Origin: Leguminivora glycinivorella
Lineage: Eukaryota > Arthropoda > Insecta > Lepidoptera > Tortricidae
Length of the DNA stretch: 64,000 nucleotides
Assembly (NCBI RefSeq): GCF_023078275.1
Contig: NC_062983.1
Span: 10,595,001-10,659,000, forward strand
Direction: 5' to 3'
Part shown: one piece after another, positions 24,823 through 36,785 of the stretch
Numbering within the stretch: the stretch's first letter is position 1
How the letters are laid out: the number at the start of each line of letters is the position of its first letter
Notes under the pieces: generated by a model
Seen by the model: only the letters and a program-made list of their open reading frames with translations
Told to the model about the DNA's origin: nothing
The model's database searches: none
Program-made: the position numbers and the translations under genes

Positions 24823-25026
24823 CCTGATACCCACCTATCCAAAATGGCCCTCACCTGGAATGTACCCGGAAAGCGCAAACCATGCCGCCCTAAATCGACC
24901 TGGCGTCGTTCGGTTCAGCAGGAGCTCAGGGTGCTAGACATGGGGTGGGAGGAGGTCACTCAAACTGCCCAAGACCGGAGTAAATGGAGAAATATGATTC
25001 GAGCCCTACACCCCAGCAGTGGGTAA
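24823..25026 (+). pseudogene. LINE (RTE-like) ORF2 C-terminal fragment
   Basis: The open segment after a TAA at 24820 encodes a short protein ending at the TAA at 25024. It includes MALTWNVPGKRKPCRP, then TWRRSVQQEL, GWEEVTQTAQDRSKWRNMIR and ALHPSSG. The series 'ALxWxPxGKRxxGRPxxTWRR ... AQDRxxWR' is the standard C-terminus of insect RTE-type and related endonuclease/reverse-transcriptase polyproteins. Just after the stop comes a short GTGTAAAGAAGAAGAAGAAG tail, the kind of 3' microsatellite that ends RTE elements. The reverse-transcriptase and endonuclease domains are absent, so this is a 5'-truncated dead copy of about 230 bp. The Met at 24844 is internal, not a real start. Confidence 0.8.
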
Positions 25027-25051
25027 CAGGGTGTAAAGAAGAAGAAGAAGT
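25027..25051 (+). repeat. (GAA)n 3' tail of the LINE fragment
   Basis: Four AAG/GAA units directly after the LINE stop codon mark the 3' end of the insertion. Confidence 0.8.
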
Positions 25052-25059
25052 TATTATAA

Positions 25060-26390
25060 ATTGAAAATAGCAAGAAATACATGAAAGAGTATACCTAAAT
25101 ATGAAATCAGGCTTTTAAACTTGTAAGAAGTGGAGTGGAAGGTGATAATGATTTTGTTTCATATTTGTAATGTACTAAAGTAGATATGTTTTCGTAATGT
25201 GTAAGGAATATAATTTATAATATTTTATTGGCAATGAATAAACACCCGTTGATGCAGTGAACCAACTCATCCGGTTCACGTTATGATCTCAGCTACAAAT
25301 TGGGATTCATAACTTAGTGTGAATATTCAGGATTTTGAGCATGAGACTATGTGAATAGAATAAATTTTATTCGTAAACACACAAAAGAGAAAAATATTAC
25401 AAATAGGAACACATAAAAACGAGAAGGTGCCACGAAATCAGTTTATAAGGCCATAGTAGACTACAAAAAAAGTGATAATAAAGATGTCGTTGGTCGATAT
25501 CAAAATTTGAAAAACTGTAACATTTTTATTTCACGGCCCATTATGCGTCCCACTGCTGGAGTTTGATGCAAGCTCATATATTTTTTTTAGTCCGCCCTCA
25601 ACTATTAATACAAGTACCTAAGATGAAATTATTCACTATGTGAAATATTACACATTTAAAATTTTAACTTATCTTGCATATTCCGTTAACAGCACCGTCA
25701 AACTAACCGGAACAAAGAATTGCAAATTGAACTCACTAAGGCCAAAGTAAATACGGGAAACCTAACGATATTGAAAAAACTGCAGCCGCAAAAGAAAATG
25801 AAATGTGCAAGACCCATTACGATAACTCTAGGAATCTGCATAAAACCGCACTGATGAACCGGAATATTGAAAACGAAGAATAATTCACATGAGATATTAA
25901 GTAAATATTATGCACATTATATTAAAGGAAAATAGGAACGTACGGTAAACCAACGCAAATATCGGTAAGCGGATTGCATTTTGATTAAGTAGATTGAAAA
26001 GTGATGTTGTTGTTTTGCTCTTTATTTTTCCACGAATGATTTTTGCAGATGGAAATGTTTCGTATAATTTGTGAGAGAGGCTATAAACTACATTTTTTTT
26101 TACAGTAACTTTAAGAATTTATACTTGATGAAGATGTTCTTTTGTGCGATAAATCGTATATTTAATCAATAATGATAAGGAGGGATACGAATTCAATGCT
26201 TGCTTTAACCTTACACAGGCTAATACAAAAGTGCAATGAGAACAACCGGATAATACAATGCTTTTGGGGGCATCCGAACGGGCACTATAGTGCTATAGTA
26301 TTTGAGCGTACTACATATATGAGCCAAATGAATGCGCGTTATGATTTTAATATCATTGTATTTAATATCTATTCTGTTGAATGTCAAAGT
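25060..26390. other. Non-coding, no recognised element
   Basis: AT-rich DNA. A short 'gcgtcccactgctgg' at 25546-25560 resembles the 3' tail motif of RTE/BovB elements but is too small to call. Confidence 0.35.
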
Positions 26391-26391
26391 A

Positions 26392-26888
26392 GGGGAAGGT
26401 TGCGATCATTGGACCAGCGCCTTGATTGGACCACTTGAATATTTCAAAATCTAATCGTGCTGACGGAATCCAGTAAGGTACAAGGTAGCTTAGGCCTCAC
26501 TTTGGACCTCCCCGTAACCTCAGTCACGCCTCGCCTGTGACGCATCAAAGTGTATTTCGAGCGCTGTTGAAGTTAAATTACGCGAAGGAATAAAATCACG
26601 AAAGTATAAATACATTTTGCAATTGAATTTGTGGGTTGACGTATTATGCTTAAACATTTAGTAATGAGCAAATTTAAAACAACAGTTTCCAGCCGTTTGT
26701 TTTCTCTATTTTTTAATATTTTTATTTGTGATATGATACCTAATTGCTATCAATGGACCTGTGGATTCTATCATCGGACCGGTCCAATCATGGCAACTAT
26801 TTTTATTAGAATTATTAATACTTCACCTATCAAATCTATAAATTATAGAGCAGCGAAGTTAAGTGGTCCAATGATAGCAACCTTCCTC
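26392..26888. mobile_element. MITE with TA duplication and internal ATCATTGGACC boxes
   Basis: GGGGAAGGTTGCGATCATTG at the left (26392) is matched by the complement of the right end (26864-26888), 23 of 25 bases. TA lies on each side (26390-26391, 26889-26890). Inside are further boxes of the same motif: 'gattggaccacttg', 'atcaatggacctg', 'atcatcggaccggtccaat'. It is 497 bp and non-coding. Confidence 0.8.
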
Positions 26889-26891
26889 TAA

Positions 26892-27395
26892 GTTGGCCTG
26901 CAAGACTAGCTTCAACTGAGAGTCTAACTTGGCTATGTAACGTGTCCATGCATTACATTTGGTTCGAATAACTTATCACCCACGTAAGTACCAACGTTAA
27001 TTGTTACGTTATCGTGCCTAATAAATTAATAGCCTTCCAGTATAGGCTGAATTTATCAGCTAACTGGACGATGAGCCGATTACGTCGGCTTGTTTTATGG
27101 TATCGTCGAGAGCTCGATCCGTACGGTCTTTACGAGCGAAGGATTTCGAACGTATCCCACGGATCCCATGAATTCAGCGTTCAGACTCCCAAGAGTTTTT
27201 GATACGAAACTCGGTAGCACTTGTATGATACTACATTCTAAGATAGAAACAGAAAACAAATGGTGTAATAACAACTGTCTGTCATGATTTTTTTTACGTT
27301 TTACAGTACCTACGTTACTTGATAGCGTATAAGTCACTGAATATGTTTGTATTTTTTTAGTAAGCAATTGTTTGGGACTTTGTTCGTTTTCTTCG
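26892..27395. other. Non-coding; unrecognised overlapping frames at 27.0-27.37 kb
   Basis: Three overlapping open frames of 62-90 codons on both strands cover 27014-27367. The DNA here is less AT-rich than its surroundings and may be a decayed repeat. None of the translations is recognisable. Confidence 0.3.
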
Positions 27396-27397
27396 TA

Positions 27398-27637
27398 TCC
27401 ATACTAATATTAAAATGGGAAAGTGTGTATATATGTTTGTTTGTCCGTCTTTCACGGCGGAGGGACGAATAGACGTGATTTTATAAGTGTAGATAGTTGA
27501 AAAGATGGAGAGTGACATAGGCTACTTTTTATCTCTTTCTAACCCACCAATTTCGCAAAATGGGGGTGGAAGTTTGTATGGAGTACTATTCCGCAATTTT
27601 CGAAGTTAACGCGAGCGAAGCAGCGGGCGAAAGCTAG
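27398..27637 (+). mobile_element. Short non-autonomous Helitron
   Basis: Starts TCCATACTAATATTAAAATG and ends GCGGGCGAAAGCTAG. It lies between A (27397) and T (27638), the A|T insertion site and CTRR ending expected of Helitrons. The interior 'aagtgtgt', 'tttgtccgtctttcacgg' and 'gacataggctactttttatc' is typical of lepidopteran Helitrons. It is 240 bp with no Rep/helicase. Confidence 0.8.
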
Positions 27638-27672
27638 TAAGTAATCTTATACTTTTAAACGAGCAATTCTTG

Positions 27673-27716
27673 TATATTTATTTATTTATTTATTTATTTA
27701 TATATTTATTTACACT
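27673..27716. repeat. (TTTA)n microsatellite
   Basis: About ten TTTA/TATT units at the left edge of the following repeat. Confidence 0.9.
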
Positions 27717-28142
27717 GACGATCTCGGAAACCGCTCTAACGATTCCGCTGAAATTTGTTATGTGGGGGTTTTTGGGGGTGAAAAATCGGTCTAACTTATC
27801 CTTAGGTCCCGGAAAACGCGAATTTTCGAGTTTTCATGCGTTTTCTTCGCGCGCCATCTCGTGTGCAGTAGTTGTATTGTTAAGACAGAATTCTTTCGGT
27901 CGATGTAAGTACTATTTATTGCAAACACTAGATGGCGACACAGGTCAAGGCTAAAACGAATAGAAAAATACACTATTTGAGTTTTTGTGGCGAAATGCGC
28001 GCCATCTCGTGTGGAGTAGTTGTGTTGTTAAGGCTGAGAATTTTTTCGCTCGATGTAGGTATTATTGATTTTTGAACTAGATGGCGACACATGTCAAGGA
28101 TACGAAATTAACAGAACCGAGCGAAGCTCGGTCGCCCAGATA
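27717..28142 (+). repeat. Interspersed repeat with internal ~135 bp duplication and 3' hairpin
   Basis: Two similar units, about 27855-27975 and 27990-28110, each run from 'cgcgccatctcgtgtg' through 'tagttgt(a/g)ttgttaag' and 'tcgatgta(a/g)gta' to 'tagatggcgacaca'. After the second comes a perfect hairpin, ACCGAGC-GAA-GCTCGGT, and 'cgcccagatatt', which I recognise as a common lepidopteran repeat end. Helitron-like architecture is possible but not shown. Confidence 0.6.
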
Positions 28143-28495
28143 TTGAATATAAAACCTCAGCTTTAATCAGGGTAGTACGCTTTAAATTACTTGACTGTCC
28201 TTCTAGGACAGTAAAAATGCACTATCAATAAACTTATTAGAACGTTAAAAGTTCACAACGATGGCTAAGTTTAGTAGTGGCAGCATATCGCTTTCCAACT
28301 TTCTAGCAGCATCTTTAATGTTCCTTAAAAATTATTTCTCATAACATACAAATATCTATGTAATAACAATGACCTTACCAACACAGCGCACTAAATATTA
28401 AAAATACATTAAGAGAACCAAAAGACAGAGAAAACAAAAACAAAACAATACTGCCATCAAAAGTTTCTACAAATGTCCATCTTGGCACTAAAGGG

Positions 28496-28562
28496 TCAGA
28501 GCACATGAAACTCAAGTTTCAGTGCCACTCTTGGCAATTAAGGTGTTGAAAGAAACCGAAAT
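28496..28562 (-). repeat. Fragment of the 'TTTGCCAAGAGTGGCACTGA' family
   Basis: On the minus strand it carries 'ttgccaagagtggcactgaa' and 'gagtttcatgtgctct', matching copies at 42.3 and 52.1 kb. No GTAT tail is preserved. Confidence 0.6.
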
Positions 28563-29030
28563 TGCGAAATTGTGGTTAACGAAGTAACTTCTACGAAAAA
28601 AGGAGGTCACTTGTTTAATAAAGTAGTAGCCTAGTAGCTAATATTTTCTGAGTGTCAGAGAAAATGTAGTTTTATACTAAGGCTTAAGTACCAACATCAA
28701 TTTGACGTTCTTATTTTGTTTTTCTTTTCTAGCTTAGAAAGCTTTTGTTAGAAGCCTTGATTGAATCGGTTTGGTAAATATCACTTACTGTAATAGAACA
28801 TTTGGAATAGTAATATTGTTCGGGGTTTGCCAGACTTTGCTTTTAGGGATGTGGCGGAATCTTATCAATATTATTCGGACTTCAGCCAAAATAGTTTGTA
28901 ATTTTAGTAAATCTTTTCAGATACATGTAGTATGAGATACATCGTGTTTTTTTGGCTAAAATAGGTAAGAATAACGACAAGCACTATTATTCAGATATCG
29001 TTAATAGGTTTAGTAATCGTTTAAAAGACT

Positions 29031-29050
29031 TCTTTCTTTCTTTCTTTCTG
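29031..29050. repeat. (TTTC)n microsatellite
   Basis: Five TTTC units. Confidence 0.9.
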
Positions 29051-30610
29051 TTGTATGTTTAATGTTAATTTTATTTTGTATGTGATCTCTAATTTCTAGC
29101 TGTTATCTATTTTGATTGTTTCACCGGACGGTTTAATCGGAAGATCAGTGCTGGAAGTCGCCAGCAATATGCTGAGATTAGACGATTTCATTGCACCTTC
29201 CGTTTTTGGCTTTTTCTTTGTATAATTTTCTTCTTATTAAAATTTCAACAGAAAATTAGGTTTCCTGAAAATCTATTTATTAGTCAGATAGCAACGTATT
29301 TACCTACATAACTTCCCAGAAACTCATTAACAATATTAGGATACGAAAATGCTAATGATATTTTGATTTTCAGTTTAGATTTTACTTTGCTAATTGTATC
29401 TCCATTTTAAACACTAATATATTTAAAACTTATTAAATTATTTATTAACAAAAAAACCTAATTTATATAGTGTTTGAAGCATTAGGGGGTATACAAGATG
29501 CACTCATATAAAATACAACCCTCCGGTCAAAATAACAACCCTTCTTGAGCGTTGCCGCGATTGTCTTTTACTCTACAAAATCAAACCCGTCGTCGCTACA
29601 AAAAAATCATTACTTTAAAAACACAATTTTCATCCCCATATTCATCTCTCTTGTCAACGCCCTCATCCCTAAGTACGAACCCGATACCTAATGTGCAATC
29701 CTCTAAGCGAGAGTATCGAGTGGTATCGATAAACCTTTGTTGAAGCCATTTCAACCATTCAGTTTCAGAGTTCCCTCAAAGCCGTATAACGTAAATTGCA
29801 CATATCCTTATCTCGTGTGCGATCCTTCTAAGTTATGAACTTTGTAAGGTTAATACGCTAAGAGCTGGCGACGAGGAATAGGGTAAGTTTGTTCGGAAGT
29901 TTTTGAGATAGTTAATGAAAAAAAAAAAGAACATATAATCGATTTGAAAACATAATATTTTAAAAATGTTGAAGTTAGTTTCAATTATAACCGCTTCATT
30001 TCTTTATTGGGATGTAGTTGAAAAGCAAGTCGAATTGAAATTTGACAGATATTAAAACAAATGCGCAATGTAGAAATTAATAATTTTTAAGTTTCTGTTT
30101 TCTATTTCATTAGATCCCATTAATGCATTATTGTTTGAATAAATAAAGATAAATCGAAGATTTTGTATTGGCAAAGTAAAATTTTATGATATAAAAATAA
30201 ATCAAAAGTATTCCTAATGTTATACTAACAAATAGGACTCTTTAAATATCAATATAATTATCAGTTTTGAGTTATACAGTAAGTATGTGCGTCAACATTT
30301 TATCGCAATATATTAACAAAAAATATTTTTGGGGTTTAATAAAATAACTTTAACAAAATATATTTCTCATCCCTTAGACTATAAATGGTAATGAGACAGA
30401 TGAAATCGAAGTTGCCTCGTGAAATTTCGGGTAATGATTTGGTTGTAAGGAAATACTTTTTACGCGTGCAGAATTTTGTATGCGAAGGAATAATTTAATG
30501 TTGCGGTATAGATTATATCATACATCGCTTTTTCTTCCTTAATAGGAAAGTAATTTGAAAAAGGTAATTTTCCAAATTGCATAGAAATATTGTTGATATT
30601 TTAAAGTGCA

Positions 30611-30950
30611 ATAGTACATTACATCAGGCCGGGAAAATGAGGATTTCCGGCCAAGTGGGTATATACGGCCGAGCGAGCGTGCGAGCGAGGCCGGATAGGG
30701 ATACGAGGCCGGGAATCCGTTTTCACGCCGAGGCATGTATAGTGCTTTTCTCAAACATACAATGAAATAAAAAAAAATGCTCTAAAGGACAATATTTTAT
30801 AAAAAAAAGTTACTTTGCAGGCCTAGGCCTGAAAAATAATATGAAATCCCTTTACAGTCCTCTCGAGTTGTTGCGCCCAAAAAGCGATACTTCCCAGCCC
30901 ATTTTAAGGAACGTAAAGACAATATTTCATTGCATGTTTGAGAAAAATAT
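30611..30950 (+). mobile_element. 'tacattaca..ggccggg' family, copy 1 (short)
   Basis: Begins ATAGTACATTACATCAGGCC, then a GC-rich module with GGCCGGG/CCGGCC boxes, then 'gtatagtgcttttctcaaac'. It ends with the inverted 'atttcattgcatgtttgag'. The interior differs from the copies at 34.9 and 52.7 kb. It is non-coding. Confidence 0.65.
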
Positions 30951-30954
30951 TGTT

Positions 30955-33900
30955 TTTTATTTTGTCACTGCAAAGATAATAAAATAGGAATAAAATACAA
31001 TAATAACTTAAGACTAATTTAAATCCAATCGAAAGCCCTCCCTGCTTTTTAACATTGTATTTAAACATTGAAAAAAAAAAAAAAAAAAGGAATCTATAAA
31101 AAAATACATATAAAAAAATAACAAATCCGGAAAAGGTCACCTAGTTCATCAACATCATAAACAAAATACTACAAACGAGGTATTAAATCCTCATAAAATC
31201 AACCAAGATTTACAACTATCTACCAAAAATGTAAAAATCCGTTGAGAACCATAACTATTCATAAAATACAACATAAAGTCGTTTAAATTTATACTACAAG
31301 CAGAATCGTATCAAGTTTCAATCAAAGGCCTTAGTGCTGATAATGATCTTTCATCTCCAGTATAAGGAGAGCTTCCTTGGCCCCTTGCTCTTTAATTAAG
31401 GGAAGGAAGACGGGATAGTCCTTAGAACTATCAGGGTTCTAGGTAAAGTAGGCGGTCGTGATAATTACTACCTTTCCAAACCAGTTTCCTCGAAAGCCTT
31501 TCATAATGATGTTTGCGGTACAAGTTTATATATAGTGGGTTAATTATTTAGAAGTTGTCATTGTTTATGGCGTTATGTTGTAAACGCGAACTAGTGAACT
31601 TCAGTTGGTAATTTATACGTAGGTAGTTGAGGGACGAGTAAAAACTTATATGTTAGATAATCTTCATTTAGAAATATTTATGGTACCTATAACATTTTTT
31701 ATTAGAATAATTTTTTAGATAGTTGGTTGTTGATCAGATGATTTTCTACTTTCGATGTTGATTTGTTTTGATTCTGTTGGTAAATTTAAAAGTATTTTAT
31801 CACACATACTATTTATCCAGAATTTGTTAGCCATCTAAATAACGGGCTGAATAAAGTAGGCATGAAGCAAGATTCCAGCATACGTTATCTCACGTGACTT
31901 CGAACAATCTTCAGCACCCATAACAGAAACAGTAACTAAGTTGCATTCAAATAGACTTCTCCAACACGCCATACGATACTAACATTTTGACTAAAACCGT
32001 CATTTATGGTGCAGCCATTAGGTGCGGCATATTTAGAGCCCACGCCGTGTCGTGATGGACCCGTCTATCCGCAACTTATTACCACAAGCTCTTATCTTAC
32101 TTCCAGATTACTACAAAACACACCTTACTCCCTTCTCGTCGAAGTCCACATTCAAAACAAATGAAGTCTGACATGAGCTTAGCAAAGGAAGTAGACTCCA
32201 TGCTCCTGGCGATCAAACACTGAAATTGTTCACGAACCCGTTTTGGACATATCGAGAGTAACGCCTTTGCCGCTGGTGTATTAAAATTTTCTGTGAAATT
32301 TAAAACCTCTGGTGGAAAATCCTCAAACATGAACACAGCTTCAGGTTACAATATGCAGTTTTGAAGTGTATTGTTTACAAAATGAATATGAGTATTCTGA
32401 GAAAATCTTTACCGTTAAATCACTTGTTTTACCTGCTATAAAATAGGAACAATTGAAAATAATATACATAGGTACTCAGACAGTTCGAGTAATTAATAAC
32501 CAAGATTAAATTTGACTTTGAGAGGCAATTCAAATTACAGTTTATAACGTATTCAATACTGTATCAATATTCACGTCCAACCAAAGTTAGCACAAAGAGC
32601 CTATTGCAAACTGTTTAAACTCTCCCTTTGAAACTAAACTTAGATTAATTTCTAAGTTCATTCTAATTGACCAAATGATTGTTGGAAACTTGCATTTACG
32701 GACGCTAAACGCGTTTTATGGTCAATGAGCTATTTTACGAGTATCGCCGCAAGAAATAACAAGCTCTCCTGAAAAGGCTAATGGCTGACGTTTTAGGCAT
32801 ATTCACTCTCAAGAAGCAATTAAGCTACTTTATTTCTTTCATTAGATCGCGATTCAGTTAACGCTTTATTTATGGGAGAAAGTTTCTTTATTCGACGAAT
32901 AGTTTCCTGGGAAAGACGTTCATCAGTGAACTTTGTTACACTCTGTTCCTCGCTTCGAGTCCAAGTGCTAATTCAATTAAAAGAAATTCCGGATTTGACT
33001 TTACAATGAATTTTACTTTGTTTTGTTTGAGTAATTACATTACCTCTACCCTCGCCCGGGGAGTAATAAGCAGTGCAATAAAACCTGGTATTTGCGGGGT
33101 TTTGTAAAGCCATTCCGTTTTTCATTTAAAATTTTACTAGACCTTATTTATTTGGATGACATGCGAAGCCAGATTTCGGTTTATCGTGGAATATTTAGCG
33201 ACGGAACGATAAGAATTCTAGGTCAGGTCCATGATAATATTTGCATTTGAGTGTGACGGAATTTACGGGTTTAGCTCAAAGACAGTTCTTATCCTTCTAT
33301 CACTTTGACAAACGACGCGGAGGACAGAGATTTGTTTACAAAAGTTTACTGTCCAAGTTTCAGTAGATTTCATGCGTTTCTCACGCAAGCACCGACAGAT
33401 CTGCGTCTGTCTTCTGAATACTAATAAGTTAATCTTTTATATCACGTTTTTGTGAAACAAAGAGATGAGGGCAAGTATGAGATAAAACGTCCATTTTATC
33501 TAGAACCGTCGTTAGCCGCGTGGATTCCCTCGGCAGTCCTACGTTTAGAATTGAAAAGAGACGCAAGGGGGCTCTTCTATATGGTTTTGAACCGCGGTGG
33601 TCGAGTGTGAGCCTGTATTAAGCAGCAGCGGAATTATGAAGCATGTGCTCTTTGAATACTAAACGGCCATTTTGAAACGCCGGTCCGGTGGAAGCAAAGC
33701 GACCGTGGCAGCGGCATTCATAAAGATACCAGTGTGACTAATGTCGATTTTTTTGTACCCTAATATCTCGTATTCATATGTTAATAGAGCCATTCTCGGG
33801 GCCATCGGTGAGGGCGATAACGAATGAGTATAAATAAAATAGTTCAGTTTGAAAAGTTAAAACATTTAGTAGACGACTACTGCACTGCGAATTGATGAAG

Positions 33901-34850
33901 TGTCGTTTAAGTTAACTGGGATCGCAATGTTTGTTATCTATCAGCAGTAGTAACGAGGCTGGGGAACAAATGGAACAATTAAGCATTAACTGTTACAGTC
34001 TGCAGCAGGATACGGGCAAGGATAGATAGTTAGATACCTGGCTATATATTGAGTTGGTTTTGGATCTTGTGCATTCAAACTCCACGCTTTAATGGAGACG
34101 ATTCCTTATACCTCTCTCGTATATTTCAGGATTGCGTTTGCGCCTTTTACAACCTATGAATAATCAATAACATAAGTAACATTCTTTTGGTGGATAATAA
34201 CATACTCTGTTATTTATGCTACCGAAGTCTACCAATTCTTACAACACCAGGCACCAGGGTCTTATAAGCGCTAACGACCCATTAAAAACCCTATAAAATC
34301 TAATATCAACCCGAAGATCCACTACAGCACTCCCTCAGGAAATACATGCCAAAACATCCTAAATCAAATCTCATTTGCCTATCTCACGTAGTTTAAAATG
34401 CATAGTTCGTGAATGTTAAAGAGCATCCCTTGGACATTATATTTCCCTAGCCTTAAGGGCCTTTCCCTTGCCAGTTAAGGTCTCGTACGTCCCAAGGGAT
34501 GGAAGGGTTCAGTCCACCTGGATCGATGACGGTCACAAAAGGGATGTATGGAAAGGGTAACCTTGGAGTTACAAAGATGTGTGCTGAGATTGTACATAGA
34601 AGGATTTAATTAGAAGTGACGATACAAAATACACTATAGTATGCATAGGTACCTACTAAAATGTATGTTGAGTTCAACTTGATCTTCCAAACTACTCTGA
34701 TCCGTTTTCAAACAAGGGATTTTATCTTCTTGCGTGTTGTTTTAGCTTTTTATTCTTGTGTGTTGTATTATTTTCTGGTACAGTCAATCAAAAAAGTGAT
34801 TTACCACTTATTTACTTTATGTGTTTCAAATAGAATCGAAAAGTGGTAAA
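30955..34850. other. Non-coding; one unrecognised exon-like frame
   Basis: The stretch is mostly AT-rich. On the minus strand 32118-32297 is open for about 56 codons between an acceptor-like TTTCACAG and a donor-like AAGGTGTGT, but the translation is unfamiliar. 33480-33720 is less AT-rich with no identifiable element. Confidence 0.3.
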
Positions 34851-34853
34851 CCA

Positions 34854-35319
34854 TTTTTCTCAAACATGGTATGAAATATTGATGTTATGTGCCTTATAAT
34901 TGGCAGCGAAGTATGACGTTGCAGGTGCGGCTAGGACGATTGATAGATAATGGAATTTCATACAAACCTTGCAGGCCAAGGCCGGCAAAGTCTTCTTTTT
35001 TAATTTCCAAACACAGATAATTGTGACATAACATCCAGGTATTTAGCCAATTAAAAAAAAAACTATAAGGGGCTTTATAGACGTGCCGACTGCAACTGGT
35101 ACGGGCCCTAGACAATATTTGATTTTGGGTGCGTTTTCATACAAAAAATTTTTTTTTCGTTTTTTTTAACTTTTTGTTTTATTATAAGCGTATACGGGGT
35201 ATCAAAGGGGAACGAAAATTCGATTATTTTTGCGCTACGACGCACCGTTTAGGAGATAGAGTCTATATGTCTTCGGCCGGCAACCCCCTTTGTCCCGGCC
35301 TCTGTAGTAATGTACCATT
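34854..35319 (-). mobile_element. 'tacattaca..ggccggg' family, copy 2
   Basis: Inverted relative to the copy at 52.7 kb and closely matching it over most of its length: 'cataccatgtttgag' end, 'gacgttgcaggtgcggctag', 'gtgccgactgcaactggtac', 'gcgctacgacgcaccgttta' and the GGCCGGGACAAAGGGGG cap. It lacks the segment between the cap and 'atctcctaaacgg' that the other copy has, so it carries an internal deletion. Confidence 0.75.
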
Positions 35320-35564
35320 CTTGGCTGATCGTACAATAAAGTGTTTTACTACTACTACTACTTATTTTCCCCTAGAAAGTAAGAGACTAATCGATAATAT
35401 CCCTATTTTCTGAATGCATATTTCATTTCGTATAATTATAACTTTGCAATGATTGCCGTTTGCTATAGTGTGCTTCCTAGATAAATATATACAACACTCT
35501 GTCTGTTGAAAACACCTTATCAGGTTTAAGTATAAGTCAAATTTATTTTCCAAATTAAAAGTAA

Positions 35565-35831
35565 ATAAGAATTTCTATTCTATCCAGAAAAACTCCCTTA
35601 CGGAAAAAAACACGACCTTTGCGGCTTCGTAACTTAGATAACATTCCAACATACGAGATCGAAAAAACTAACAATGAGTACGGGCGAAGAGTATGGAAAT
35701 GCACATTACCGCGGATACTGAATAGATTTCCAAATGAATTGATAGACTCATTAGAAAGTCGAACCTGTAGCCAAGCTCGTTATATACTGAAAAAACACTT
35801 ATTAAAAACGAAAAAACTTAATTATGTATAA
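35565..35831 (+). pseudogene. Non-LTR retrotransposon RT C-terminal fragment
   Basis: The frame is open from after a TAA at 35562 to the stop at 35829. It reads LRLRNLDNIPTYEIEKTNNE, then YGRRVWKCTLPRILNRFPNE, then LIDSLESRTCSQARYILKKH. The layout 'Y-G-x-x-x-W/Y...P...LN..P..L...S....F/A...LKKHLL' is that of the C-terminal tail of jockey/CR1-type LINE polymerases, which ends a short distance after 'LKKxLL'. The RT catalytic motifs are missing, so it is truncated. Family assignment is from motif memory; a host gene fragment is possible but less likely. A following AT-rich stretch may be its 3' UTR. Confidence 0.5.
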
Positions 35832-36247
35832 ATAAAATAAATAACAATTCATATGTAACTAGACTCCTTAACTCAAATAATCTTTTCAATTTAAGATTAG
35901 CAGTTAAGTATATTATAAATGCATGTACGTTTCTTAGAAATAAACAGATTAATTTTTTTTTTTTTCCCAATTTCTTACCAACCGAAGGGAAAATCGAAGT
36001 ATCAAAACACGACATCATTTGTATGTACGCGGCGTCTGAAAACGGGCTTGACTGTTTTGAATAAATCTTTAGGTTAAATACTAACTCAATAAGAGCTCGT
36101 TGGTCCGTGCCACGAGTTAATGCTTCAATTGAAAAAGGTTAAACTTATTTGCATTTGAAGAGATCTAGTCAATCTCCTTCGTTACTCGGAAACAGTAAAT
36201 TTTTGTTTTATGTTTATCTCGGTTTCAATTTGGATAGCTTTGCTTTT

Positions 36248-36785
36248 TAACCCCCGACGCAAAAACGACGGGGTGTTCTAAGTTTGACGTGTCTGTCTGT
36301 GGCATCGTTGCTCCTGAACGGATGGATTTAGATTTAGTTTTTTTTTGTTTGAAAGCTTAATTAGTCGGGAGTGCTTTTAGCCATGTTTGATGGAAATCGG
36401 TCCAGTCATCATCCTCCTTGCGTTATCCCGGCATTTGCCACGGCTCATGGGAGCCTGGGGTCCGCTTTGACGACTAATCCCAAGATTTGGCGTAGGCACC
36501 AGTTTTTACGAAAGAGACTGCCATCTGACCTTTCAACCCAAAGGGTAAACTAGACCTTATTGGAATAAGTCCGGTTTCCTCACGATGTTTTCCTTCACCG
36601 ATAAGCGACTGGCAAATATCAAATGACATTTCGCACATAAGTTCCGAAAAATTCATTGGTGCGAGCCGGGGTTCGAACCCGCGACCCCCGGAATGAAAGT
36701 CGCACGTACTTGCCGCTAGGCCACCAGCGCCTTTTTTAATGGAAATCGGTCCAGTGTCGGGGTTTTTTTCAAAATTTAAATTTTG
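36248..36785 (+). repeat. ACCCCCGACGC-family repeat, interrupted by a SINE
   Basis: The left part (36248-36406) starts TTTTTAACCCCCGACGCAAA and includes 'gtgtctgtctgtggcatcg'. The right part (36739-36785) resumes with 'atggaaatcggtccagt' and 'cggggtttttttc'. It is a very common lepidopteran repeat. The SINE splits it. Confidence 0.75.
36407..36738 (-). mobile_element. tRNA-headed SINE with 17 bp target duplication
   Basis: Read on the minus strand, it begins GGCGCTGGTGGCCTAGCGGC, containing pol III box A (TGGCCTAGCGG), then box B GGTTCGAACCC at 36668-36678. Next comes the familiar body 'cgcttatcggtgaaggaaa', 'acatcgtgaggaaaccgg' and 'ggctcccatgagccgtgg', and a short GGATGATGAT tail. The 17 bp direct repeat ATGGAAATCGGTCCAGT (36390-36406 and 36739-36755) flanks it. 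It is about 332 bp and presumably mobilised by a LINE with a GATGAT-type tail. Confidence 0.88.

Larger units (their letters stand above)
28150..30605. other. Mostly non-coding; one repeat fragment and a microsatellite
   Basis: Apart from the repeat at 28496-28562 and a (TTTC)n run at 29031-29050, I see no gene or element. Confidence 0.4.

Noticed and set aside
27014..27367. Overlapping frames on both strands suggesting a gene
   Set aside because: None of the three translations is recognisable, and coding on both strands at once is unlikely. It may be an old repeat.
36660..36735. A tRNA gene on the minus strand with A and B boxes
   Set aside because: It continues directly into a known type of SINE body with flanking 17 bp duplication, so it is the tRNA-derived head of a SINE.
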